Positions 8,904 through 17,483 of a DNA stretch of 19,551 nt are shown piece after piece. The DNA is from JAZNGX01 sp045576675 (lineage in GTDB: Bacteria; Bacillota; Clostridia; Monoglobales; Firm-18), in the NCBI GenBank assembly GCA_045576675.1, contig JAZNGX010000122.1, positions 1 to 19,551 of the forward strand. Direction: 5' to 3'. The notes under the pieces were generated by a model, which was not told where the DNA came from, ran no database searches, and saw only the letters and a list, made by a program, of their open reading frames with translations. The stretch's first letter is position 1; every line of letters begins with the position of its first letter. The translations under genes were made by a program, and so were the position numbers.

Positions 8904-11630
8904 TTACTCTCCCTTCTTATAGTTCTTATATATAAATACGTCTTTTAAAACACCGTAACGAAGTCTCAGGTAAAGTACATCAGCATCACTGCCCACAGCT
9001 TTAATATCATTAATCTGTGCGGCCGTACCCATAGATACTCTATCCACTTCTTTATCAATTATATAAACTCTTGCTCCTGACAATGTTAGAATTGTTGCAT
9101 ACTTCATAGCTTTTGCATCGTCAAAAGTTTCACCTGTTCTCCAACGGAAGTTGGGTAACAGTACAAGGGTTTCATCATTATGATAATAGCTGCCACCGGC
9201 AAGAACGTGGTAATATTTATTTATATCTCCTGAACCGCTGATTACATATGGTGATTCGTTATACACTATTTGCGGCGCACCTGTATCACTTCCATCAGCT
9301 TTAAATAACAGCTGGAATTTCGAAGCATATCCGCGTGAATCTGTAGCCAGACGTATAACGTCACCACGAGTCAGCTGCATAGATTGAAACTCACTTACGA
9401 TATCCTCAGATACATACCATGACTTAAGTGTTCCTTCTTCATAACCTTTGACTATATTAAAAGTTTCGCCTTCTTCATTAATACCCATTGCAAGCTCATC
9501 AACTACAATAGCAGGGTCATCCTGATCAATAGTTGCAGAAATACCCTTAGTAAATAAAACGATACCACAGTTCATAAATTCATCAGGATCATAAGCTCTT
9601 ATATAATAATATTTATCGTGTTGGAAGCCATCCCAAGCCTGAACCCCATAATATTTAATCTCTTCAAGCAAATCATCACTGTTGGGGATTTGAACCGACA
9701 GAGTATCCTGTGTTATACGTAAAGAACGAAGCACGTTTACGCTTGAGCTTCCGTCATCAGGCTTTTCTTTAACTGTTGCGAAGAACAATTTTGGATCATT
9801 TTTATATCTGTATTCTGTAAAACCCTCTGCCATGGAAGAATCTGCGTAGTACAATGAATCACCGTCAACTGTTTCTGTACCAAAAGGTGTCGGTGTTACC
9901 ACACGGTTAATTTTCCCTTCAGAATTCAGATAATACTTAATAACATTTTTACGGTAATTAATCAGATAATTTGCTACTACCAAAGCACTTTCTTTTATAC
10001 CGTTAAGTCTTACAGTTTCAGTAAACTCATATACAGCAAAATCTGTAGGAGGCTCAGCATTTTTAAACTCATAAATTCTTATCACAGGTAACTCCATGGT
10101 GTTGTTCGGAATACCAACTCTTAGTACAATACCATATCGGTGAGTACTCTCTTCTGAATTTCTTACCTCTTCAAAGGTTGCTGCATATCCGTCAGTGTCA
10201 AGTGAAATTTTACCTACTGCACCAAGAACAAGTTTTTTGGGCATATACACAAGACGTGTCGGACTGTTTTTAACCGTTGTGCCACTTATGATAATTTCAT
10301 CATTTGATATTCCTTCGATAATACCCACAATCTGTCTTGATGAAATTTTTAATTCGATTTTTTTATTGTCATCATAAAAACTTTCAGCGTATAATGCTAC
10401 CTGACCTGCTTTAACATCAGCTAATGTAGCAGCAACACCGTCAACAGTTATACTTATTTCTGCTTCATTATAAACCAGTCTGTTCTTTGGTGTCATATTT
10501 TTAAAATATATAACCTCATCAACCGTATCAATCGTATTGATAACACCGGTAAAATACTGCTTGATAAAAGCATAATCATAATTACCGTCACGGTTATTAT
10601 CAAGGAAACGGTATGAGCCCGCGTCTAAAGGCAAATTAGAAATATCATCCAAAGAAATGGGTGCACCATTGTATATAATTACAGGAATGTCACTAAGGTC
10701 TATAGTATCTGTTCTTACACCATCATCAGTTAATCTGTATGTTATACTAAGTCCGTTAATACTGCTAACATCATCTGCCTCAAATTCCTCGATTGTATTT
10801 TTATCGGAAAGCAAAGCAACAAGTTCATATTCTGTGCCATCTTCACGATAGTAGTAATCTACACTATATCCCAGATAATCGCTGTAATCTTCATTGCAAA
10901 CAAAAGATGTACCATCGATTTCTATATATCCATCAGGGAATGACTTACCAGGTCTGCTTCGTACACCGGGTACTGCAGTTATAATACCTGAACCACGATC
11001 TAATTTTAACAAATCAAGGGGTGTAGTATTGGTTATTTCATCGCCGTTATATATTTGCACACTAAGTGCATTATGTAAAAGCAATGCAGTCTGTCCTCTT
11101 GTCAACGCTTCGGATTGTTCTACTATGCTTTTGGTCAAACCAATCTGACCTGCTACAAATAAATATCCGTATGGATATCCACCCTTATCTTTGGCATATT
11201 GATAATAACCCAACGCATTGGTTAAGATAACCATTGCATCTGTCATTGTAACATTGTCATTGGGATTGAAATTGTTACTTCCGTTTCCTTGAATTAACCC
11301 TTTGGAACGAGCTATAATAGTTACGCCGTGTGCCCAATGCTCTTTAGTAACATCGGCAAACTCCATATCATCTATACCTGTAACAATGTTCTCATTATAT
11401 CCAAGTAATCTAAGAGTCATTGCTACAAATTCGGCACGAGTAACATTTCGTTCAGGTTTAAACGTTCCATCTGCATAACCTGTTATAACGCCAATAGATG
11501 AAAGTGTATCAACCGCAATACTGTATTGAGTATTTTTAACATCAGAATAACTGATTGCAAAAGCGGGTAATACACTGACTGTCATAATAACAGTCAGTAT
11601 AATTGCTAAATATCGTTTTAACTTATTCAT
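8904..11630 (-). CDS. Secreted surface protein with N-terminal SLH domains and a 700-residue unassigned beta-rich region
   Basis: This 908-residue protein has a signal peptide (1-25, ending AFA/IS) and then three SLH-like units. The first (about 28-77) is canonical with VTRAE. The second (about 91-142) has VTMTD in place of TRAE. The third (about 150-195) is degenerate with LTRGQ. The remaining 700 residues are predicted beta-rich and match no family I recognise. They contain a calcium-loop-like motif at 344-353 (DNNRDGNYDY). Short recurring motifs include GIITAV (about 214), GVINTID (about 361), GIIEGIS (about 434) and GIVLRVG (about 500), plus a pair, SLDTDGYAATF (about 475-485) and RLATDSRGYASKF (about 759-771), which suggest diverged internal repeats. 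GAGGTGA at 11637-11643 precedes the ATG. It is probably wall-attached through its N-terminus; function unknown. Confidence 0.88.
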   Translation of the reverse strand: MNKLKRYLAIILTVIMTVSVLPAFAISYSDVKNTQYSIAVDTLSSIGVITGYADGTFKPERNVTRAEFVAMTLRLLGYNENIVTGIDDMEFADVTKEHWAHGVTIIARSKGLIQGNGSNNFNPNDNVTMTDAMVILTNALGYYQYAKDKGGYPYGYLFVAGQIGLTKSIVEQSEALTRGQTALLLHNALSVQIYNGDEITNTTPLDLLKLDRGSGIITAVPGVRSRPGKSFPDGYIEIDGTSFVCNEDYSDYLGYSVDYYYREDGTEYELVALLSDKNTIEEFEADDVSSINGLSITYRLTDDGVRTDTIDLSDIPVIIYNGAPISLDDISNLPLDAGSYRFLDNNRDGNYDYAFIKQYFTGVINTIDTVDEVIYFKNMTPKNRLVYNEAEISITVDGVAATLADVKAGQVALYAESFYDDNKKIELKISSRQIVGIIEGISNDEIIISGTTVKNSPTRLVYMPKKLVLGAVGKISLDTDGYAATFEEVRNSEESTHRYGIVLRVGIPNNTMELPVIRIYEFKNAEPPTDFAVYEFTETVRLNGIKESALVVANYLINYRKNVIKYYLNSEGKINRVVTPTPFGTETVDGDSLYYADSSMAEGFTEYRYKNDPKLFFATVKEKPDDGSSSVNVLRSLRITQDTLSVQIPNSDDLLEEIKYYGVQAWDGFQHDKYYYIRAYDPDEFMNCGIVLFTKGISATIDQDDPAIVVDELAMGINEEGETFNIVKGYEEGTLKSWYVSEDIVSEFQSMQLTRGDVIRLATDSRGYASKFQLLFKADGSDTGAPQIVYNESPYVISGSGDINKYYHVLAGGSYYHNDETLVLLPNFRWRTGETFDDAKAMKYATILTLSGARVYIIDKEVDRVSMGTAAQINDIKAVGSDADVLYLRLRYGVLKDVFIYKNYKKGE

Positions 11631-11649
11631 AGTAAATCACCTCGCCGTA

Positions 11650-14600
11650 TTATAGAGACAAAAGCAAATGCTCATTGCTTAATGTCCATAACATCTGTTT
11701 ATCCCATACAACAGCAGTTACCCGTGCAACTGACGGTGCTCCCTGCATATCAACTGAATAAGGAATACTGTTATTTCCGGAAACTAACGTTACCTCTTTG
11801 GCAACAGAACGAACAATCTCTGTACCGTCAGCATTTGTAACTGTCACAATTACATAGCAAGCACGTGCTGCACCTTCGTTATTGACAGACAAAGTACCTG
11901 TAGCTGTACCTGCTGATACACTGGCAGTACCTGAAAGCGTCATACCTGTCAATGTTGTTGCCTTAACCGGCATTATGATTTTTCCTATTTCCATACCATC
12001 AACATTTGTAACACCATCAAGTCGTAAACTGTAATTGTGGCCTACATTAAATCGATACGCAACCGGTGTAATAACACAGGTGTTCTGAGAGCTGTCATAG
12101 CTTAATTCAAATGGTATATCTTTACCGTCATCAGTTGTTAAATGAATTGTTTTTAAAGAAGTTTCATCAACAGCATCTGAAAATACTAATTCGAATTTGT
12201 CAGTAATAGAAGTAATGTTGTTGTTGTCAGTTCTTCGTTTACCGGTATCATCAACTGCTACTACATCTTCCAGTCCAACAGCTACTGACATCTTGTAATA
12301 TTTAAAGTTGTCAATCTCAACACCGTATCCGCCTTCTGTAAGCTTAAATATCTGATTATGAACTGCGTAGTTAGTGTTTCTTGTATAAACAGTACCGCTT
12401 GTTGCTGCTTTTTCTCCTGTTGTTAGATTTGTAACTTCAACTGTAAGCAAGTCACGTGTTGTAGAACCGCTTGCTCTGAAGTCGATTGACATTAAAACAT
12501 GATACCATGTCAGGTCGTCATAATCCATAATGTAAACCGGAACGTTACTGTTACTTGTATATCTTCGATTTATAGCCTGAATTTGACCATTTTTTGTAAT
12601 ACGTCCGTCCTGGTCTCTTGTGGGAGCTGTAAACTGAAGCAATATTGGATTAATAGAAGAATTCTGTGTACTATACATCCAAAGCTCCATACCGCCTGTC
12701 GCTTTTATGTCGAACTCTATGTAAGCTTTTGCAGATGCAAACGGATCACTTATATCAAGCTGAGCACTTGTGTCAGCCGAGCCGGTTATGCTAAGAGCCT
12801 TACCGCCGTTATGGCTAACTAATCTTCCGCTTCCGCTCCAACCTACAAATGGGAAACCGCTGCGGTCATCAAATGTTTCATTAAGCTTCACATATTCAAC
12901 TGTATCGCCGGGGTTTACAGTTCGTACATTAACTGTAACAACATCTGTCTGTGCACTTAACCCTGCAATATCATAAGCCTTTGCATAGAAGTTATATGTA
13001 TCAGCACTTAAAACTCCTGTTAATACTGAAACAGCATCTGAGGTCATATCCTCTGCCTTAACTGTTTTAATAAGTACATTATTCTGATAGAATTCTATCT
13101 TTTCCAAATTATTGTCAGGATCACTTGCTGTTATATTTAATGAAAGTGCAGAACCGGCAACTGCAGTTGAGTTATTAGCAGGTGACTTCCATTGTATGAT
13201 AGGTAAAGAGTTAGCTGTTGCTGTTGCTACTACCCCTACTTCAGCAGATTGTGTTGAATTACCGGCAACATCATATGCTATAGCATAAAAACTGTGTGAG
13301 CCTGATGCCATTGACCTTACAGTGTAAATTGCTCTGTCTGCAGTTATATCATAAGCTGGAACTGTACCTGTAAATCTACCATTATGATAAAAATCAACCT
13401 TATCAATATCTCCTACAGGAACGGTTACATCAATAACAAGCTGTAAATTAGAACCAATAGCAACCTCTGCACCGTCCGCTGGGCTTATCCATTCAATAAC
13501 AGGTCTTATTTCACCCGGAACAATATGTATTACAATATCTGATGTTTCTGAATATGCACTTGCTGTATCTGTTGCACGGGCTTTAAAAATGTGAGTACCT
13601 TCAGGTAATTCTCCTGTTACAATAGAAGCTATTCCGTCTTTGAGCCCTGAAGCAGCTACTTCGCCAATCTTTTCATCATCCATAAAGAATTCAATTTTTG
13701 TTAAATTCTTCTCAGCATCCTCGGCTTTAACCTCTATTTCCATACCGCCTGTTATTGCTTCTGAATCATATCTTGGTGAAATCCATTCAACAACCGGTAT
13801 TGTATTTGCAATACCTACACGACCCATTCTGAATGAGTCAAGTTCAAAGCTTGAATCTGAAGTCAACTCAAAAATCTGATTAAAAACTGCAAAATCTGTG
13901 TTTCTTGTATATGTGGCAACAGATGATTTTGTCTCTCCGGTATCCTCATCAGTAATTGTAACTGTAAGTTTATCATTTCCTGATGAACCTGAAGCTCTGA
14001 AGTCAATTTTGTAACTTACACTATACCAGTGTCCGGGAACAAATGATACCAAATCTTTTGTTTTTTCAGTACTGCTACTGTATCTTTTATCAATAGACTG
14101 TACCATATCTCCGGCAAAAGTTAATAATGTCGGGTTAATACCTGAATTGGTGGGATGAACCATCCACACAAACATTTCACCGTTTGGTCTTATGCGGTAC
14201 TGAACTGTTGTAACAACCTTTGTTACAGGGTCAGGGTTATTCAGACGTAAAGCTGCACCTGATGAGCCTGACACTGTTACTATTCCGTTTTCAATAGCAG
14301 TTGTTGCGCCACCTGTTAATTTCCATACACTTGGAAGGTCTTGCATATCTTCAAAGTCAGTATCGTACATAACATAATCAGTTGTTGGTTCACCCGGTAC
14401 CTGAACACCCGGTTCTAAATCAAGTGTTTCCTCCGTAACTGTAATTGTACGTTTTACACTTTGCGCTGTTCCGCCTAATGTACCTGTGGCTTTTGCGTAA
14501 TATGTATGATTGCCTAATGATGGATTTATTACTGTGTATGTTGCTACACCATTTGCAGGTGATGTAACAGTAGACAGCGGTGTTGAATTACCTTCCTCAA

Positions 14601-16398
14601 AAAACTCAACCTTAGCTATTGTATCATTACTTATTGATACATTTGCTTCAAGCTCTATTGAAGTTCCTTCTTCCACTGTACCGTTAGCACTTGGTCTTAC
14701 TAGCGATATAACAGGTGTGGGAACTGTTGGATTTACAGGAGGTGTTGGTGTATCAGGCTGTGACGGTGTTGAACCTCCAAATTCACTGTTAATTCCACCG
14801 TCTTTCTGATACATTTTGAAATCATCAAGCTCAAAGCTTGTATCTGACATTAACTCAAATGTATGATTATGTACACCGTAGTCTGTATTTCTTGTATATG
14901 ATGCTACTGATGATTTTGTCTCACCTGTTGTTTCATCTGTAATTGTTACTATCAATTTATCATTTGTTGCAGAACCTGATGGTTTAAAATCTATTGTGTA
15001 TTTTACGCTGTACCAATGTCCGGGTGTAAATGCTACTAAATCCTTAGTTTTTTCATTACCACTGCTGTAGCGCTTATCAATTGACTGAACCTTGTTGTCT
15101 GAAAAACGGATTAGTGTAGGATTAATTCCTGAATTGCTTGGGTTTACCATCCACACAAACATATCACCGTACGGTCTTATACGATATTCAACAGTTGTAA
15201 CGACATTCTTTTTAACAAACGGGTTGTCAAAGCGTAATCTGCCTCCGCTTTCGCCTGATACCGTCAATTTATCACCTGCAACTACTGCTGATGCACCATT
15301 TTGAGTTTTCCATTCTGACGGCAATGATGACATACCATTAAAATTAACATCTGCCATCATATAGTCATTTGTAACAGGCTCCGTTGACCCTGCTGTTCTT
15401 ACTGTGATTGTACGTTTTGCACTTTGCGCTGTTCCACCTAATGTACCTGTAGCTTTTGCGAAGTATGTATGAGCACCTACCGAAGGATTTGTTACTGTAT
15501 ATGTTGCCATACCATTTGCTGGTGATGTAACAGTAGACAGCGGTGTTGAATTACCTTCCTCAAAAAACTCAATCTTGGCTATTGTATCGTTGCTGATTGC
15601 TGCACTTGCTTCAAGCTCTATTGTAGCGCCTTCCTCTACTGTTCCGTTAGCATTTGGTTTTACTAACGTTACAACAGGAGTAGGAATTGTGGGGGTTGGT
15701 GTATCGGGTTGTGACGGTGCTGAACCTTCAAATTCACTATTAACTCCACCGTCTTTCTGATACATTTTGAAATCATCAAGCTCAAAGCTTGTATCTGCCA
15801 CTAACTCAAATGTATGATTATGTACACCGTAGTCTGTATTTCTTGTATATGATGTTACTGATGATTTTGTCTCACCTGTTGTTTCATCTGTAATTGTTAC
15901 TGTCAACTTATCATTTGTTGATGAGCCTGACGGTTTAAAATCTATTGTGTATTGTACGCTATACCAGTTACCCGGAGTGAATGCCACTAAATCTTTAGCA
16001 GTTTCATTACTGCTGCTCCATCTCTTATCTATTGACTGGACCTTGTTGCCTGAAAAACGGATTAGCGTAGGATTAATTCCCGAATTGCTTGGGTTTACCA
16101 TCCACACAAAAATATCACCATATGGTCTTATACGATATTCAACAGTTGTAACTATATTCTTTTTAACAAACGGGTTGTCAAAGCGTAATCTGCCTCCGCT
16201 TTCACCCGATACAGTTACCTTATCACCTGCAACTACTGCTGATGCACCATTTTGGGTTTTCCAACCTGACGGTAATGATGACAATCCGTCAAAATTCATA
16301 TCTGCCATCATATAATCTTCTGCAAATGCAATGTTCGCCGGCAATACACTAAACAGTATTGCAACAACAAAAATCAAACTTAACAATCTTTTTTTCAT
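11650..16398 (-). CDS. Giant secreted modular protein: four beta-sandwich modules and five Ig-like domains
   Basis: I place the start at ATG 16398 (1582 residues). It has GGAGGG at 16406-16411 and begins a typical signal peptide (MKKRLLSLIFVV, cleavage near AFA/ED), whereas the ATG 21 nt upstream lies inside the permease gene's end. The order is module A1 (about 28-218), Ig1 (238-333), A2 (345-535), Ig2 (560-655), A3 (676-865), Ig3 (866-957), Ig4 (965-1058), Ig5 (1063-1157), A4 (1167-1369), a Big_5-like domain (about 1372-1477) and a final beta domain (about 1478-1582). The A modules look like concanavalin/LamG-type sandwiches and keep NSxINP, YTRNT and a closing ELDDFKMY-like strand. The Ig domains match the bacterial Ig type with xIEFFxxxN strands. 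Pro/Thr linkers follow A1 and A2. No SLH, LPXTG or enzyme motif is visible. A glycan-binding role is inference. Confidence 0.88.
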   Translation of the reverse strand: MKKRLLSLIFVVAILFSVLPANIAFAEDYMMADMNFDGLSSLPSGWKTQNGASAVVAGDKVTVSGESGGRLRFDNPFVKKNIVTTVEYRIRPYGDIFVWMVNPSNSGINPTLIRFSGNKVQSIDKRWSSSNETAKDLVAFTPGNWYSVQYTIDFKPSGSSTNDKLTVTITDETTGETKSSVTSYTRNTDYGVHNHTFELVADTSFELDDFKMYQKDGGVNSEFEGSAPSQPDTPTPTIPTPVVTLVKPNANGTVEEGATIELEASAAISNDTIAKIEFFEEGNSTPLSTVTSPANGMATYTVTNPSVGAHTYFAKATGTLGGTAQSAKRTITVRTAGSTEPVTNDYMMADVNFNGMSSLPSEWKTQNGASAVVAGDKLTVSGESGGRLRFDNPFVKKNVVTTVEYRIRPYGDMFVWMVNPSNSGINPTLIRFSDNKVQSIDKRYSSGNEKTKDLVAFTPGHWYSVKYTIDFKPSGSATNDKLIVTITDETTGETKSSVASYTRNTDYGVHNHTFELMSDTSFELDDFKMYQKDGGINSEFGGSTPSQPDTPTPPVNPTVPTPVISLVRPSANGTVEEGTSIELEANVSISNDTIAKVEFFEEGNSTPLSTVTSPANGVATYTVINPSLGNHTYYAKATGTLGGTAQSVKRTITVTEETLDLEPGVQVPGEPTTDYVMYDTDFEDMQDLPSVWKLTGGATTAIENGIVTVSGSSGAALRLNNPDPVTKVVTTVQYRIRPNGEMFVWMVHPTNSGINPTLLTFAGDMVQSIDKRYSSSTEKTKDLVSFVPGHWYSVSYKIDFRASGSSGNDKLTVTITDEDTGETKSSVATYTRNTDFAVFNQIFELTSDSSFELDSFRMGRVGIANTIPVVEWISPRYDSEAITGGMEIEVKAEDAEKNLTKIEFFMDDEKIGEVAASGLKDGIASIVTGELPEGTHIFKARATDTASAYSETSDIVIHIVPGEIRPVIEWISPADGAEVAIGSNLQLVIDVTVPVGDIDKVDFYHNGRFTGTVPAYDITADRAIYTVRSMASGSHSFYAIAYDVAGNSTQSAEVGVVATATANSLPIIQWKSPANNSTAVAGSALSLNITASDPDNNLEKIEFYQNNVLIKTVKAEDMTSDAVSVLTGVLSADTYNFYAKAYDIAGLSAQTDVVTVNVRTVNPGDTVEYVKLNETFDDRSGFPFVGWSGSGRLVSHNGGKALSITGSADTSAQLDISDPFASAKAYIEFDIKATGGMELWMYSTQNSSINPILLQFTAPTRDQDGRITKNGQIQAINRRYTSNSNVPVYIMDYDDLTWYHVLMSIDFRASGSTTRDLLTVEVTNLTTGEKAATSGTVYTRNTNYAVHNQIFKLTEGGYGVEIDNFKYYKMSVAVGLEDVVAVDDTGKRRTDNNNITSITDKFELVFSDAVDETSLKTIHLTTDDGKDIPFELSYDSSQNTCVITPVAYRFNVGHNYSLRLDGVTNVDGMEIGKIIMPVKATTLTGMTLSGTASVSAGTATGTLSVNNEGAARACYVIVTVTNADGTEIVRSVAKEVTLVSGNNSIPYSVDMQGAPSVARVTAVVWDKQMLWTLSNEHLLLSL
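14440..16315 (-). repeat. Tandem pair of near-identical A+Ig units inside the giant modular gene
   Basis: Unit 1 covers about 16315-15403 and unit 2 about 15360-14440. The copies are offset by 951 bp across the A modules and by 963 bp across the Ig modules. The 12-bp difference is a four-codon expansion of the Pro-rich linker in unit 2. Nucleotide identity by eye is high over long runs, for example near 15752-15790 against 14801-14839. This points to a recent duplication or gene conversion. The third A module (about 14373-13830) is clearly more diverged and the fourth (about 12900-12295) more so. Confidence 0.85.
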
Positions 16399-16412
16399 AT
16401 ACTGTCCCTCCG

Positions 16413-17372
16413 TTACCATAAACTTGTCTCGGTAAGTTTTTTGGAAATTTTATTTGTAATAACAACCATTATAAATCCTACCAGTGATTCAAACAGGCTG
16501 ACCGCTGTTGTATAGCTGTAGTCTGCATTTAAAATACCACGCCTGTAAACATACGTTGAAATCACATCTGCGGTATCATATATCATTGGATTATACAACA
16601 ACAATACCTTTTGTGCTCCTACCTCGATGATGCTGCCGACTTTCATAATAAACAGTATTATAATTGTCGGAGCAATACCCGGCAGTGTTATGTGAATCAT
16701 ACGTTTCCATCGGTTGGCACCATCAATAACCGCTGCCTCATAAAGTTGTACGTCTATACTTGAAAGAGCCGCTAAGTATATAATTGTACTCCAGCCTACT
16801 CCCTGCCATATATCAGACAATATGTAAATTGTTCTGAAGTACTCTTTTTTATTAAGGAATAACTGAGGTGTACCACCAAGGTTTTTTATAATCTGATTAA
16901 TCATTCCGTCCAATGATAAAAAGTTGTGCAGCATACCGCAGATAACAACTATAGAAATAAAGTGCGGTAGATAGCTGACAGTTTGAACAAGCTTTTTCCA
17001 TTTCTGGTTTTTGACCTCATTTAAGCTTAATGCTAATATGATGGGTGCAGGGAATGTAAAAATCAAGCCATATAGACTTAACATTAGCGTGTTTTTAAGC
17101 AGCTTATAAAACTCCGGATTTGTAAACAACTTTACAAAATGCTCAAAGCCATAATAATCTGCCCAGGGACTTCCCTGAAATCCTTCATAAATATCAAAAT
17201 GCTTGAACGCTATAATTACTCCATACATAGGGACATACTTAAAAATAATATAGTATATAAATCCCACTGAAAACATTAAAAGCAAAAACTTATCTCTTAT
17301 AATTGACCTTTTGATTTTTAAGGCTTTTGTTTTTAACTTTTTCGCATAACTTGGTTTAACGGTACTGTTCAC
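16413..17372 (-). CDS. Sugar ABC transporter permease, LplB/YtcO-like (MalF family)
   Basis: This 319-residue membrane protein starts at GTG 17372. An in-frame TAA lies a few codons upstream, and the only ATG codons in frame lie downstream, within or close to the first membrane helix. A G-rich Shine-Dalgarno-like run (GGGGGGTGG, about 17378-17386) precedes it. The basic N-terminus (10-28) is followed by about six hydrophobic segments (near 30-48, 93-117, 131-153, 183-203, 228-247 and 285-306). The EAA loop is at 211-232 (LYEAAVIDGANRW then ITLPGIAPT). YVPMYGVIIAFK and the GSPWADYYGFEHF segment are hallmarks of the LplB branch of CUT1 oligosaccharide importers. It is the first gene after the 17455-17483 promoter and should pair with the permease at 6276-7151. 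Confidence 0.93.
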   Translation of the reverse strand: MNSTVKPSYAKKLKTKALKIKRSIIRDKFLLLMFSVGFIYYIIFKYVPMYGVIIAFKHFDIYEGFQGSPWADYYGFEHFVKLFTNPEFYKLLKNTLMLSLYGLIFTFPAPIILALSLNEVKNQKWKKLVQTVSYLPHFISIVVICGMLHNFLSLDGMINQIIKNLGGTPQLFLNKKEYFRTIYILSDIWQGVGWSTIIYLAALSSIDVQLYEAAVIDGANRWKRMIHITLPGIAPTIIILFIMKVGSIIEVGAQKVLLLYNPMIYDTADVISTYVYRRGILNADYSYTTAVSLFESLVGFIMVVITNKISKKLTETSLW

Positions 17373-17418
17373 ACAACCACCCCCCTGATTCAGTTATTGC
17401 CAAAGACATCAAATTCAT
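17356..17418 (-). other. Possible 20-codon leader ORF overlapping the permease start
   Basis: An ATG at 17418 is preceded by a strong GGGGAGG about 11 nt upstream and opens a 20-codon frame (starting MNLMSLAITES) that stops with TAA at 17356-17358. It overlaps the GTG start of the permease by 17 nt in another frame. Such an arrangement can couple translation of the downstream gene. It could equally be chance: no homology can be judged at this length, and the spacing to its ATG is slightly long. Confidence 0.25.
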
Positions 17419-17454
17419 TTTATAACGTTCCTCCCCAAAATACTTTCTTATCAT

Positions 17455-17483
17455 ATTTTAAGTATAAAGCAATGGGCTTTCAA
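17455..17483 (-). promoter_or_regulatory. Sigma-A type promoter of the transporter/surface-protein operon
   Basis: The minus strand carries TTGAAA (17478-17483), a 17-bp spacer and TAAAAT (17455-17460), each one base from the sigma-A consensus. Transcription would start near 17447, giving a leader of about 75 nt before the permease GTG at 17372. It sits in the only sizeable gap of the minus-strand cluster, so it probably drives every gene from the permease leftward. Confidence 0.62.

Noticed and set aside
14510..16315. Plus-strand open frames of 99-122 codons, some repeated
   Set aside because: They lie antisense to the repeated A and Ig modules, repeat only because the coding strand repeats, and lack ribosome sites and promoters.
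12295..16315. Regular repeats as a CRISPR array or intergenic repeat element
   Set aside because: The repeats are about 950 bp, in frame, and encode protein modules; there are no short repeats with unique spacers.
16399..16419. Upstream ATG at 16419 as the start of the giant modular protein
   Set aside because: It overlaps the permease stop. The ATG at 16398 has GGAGGG at 7 nt spacing and directly begins a standard signal peptide, so the extra seven residues are unlikely.
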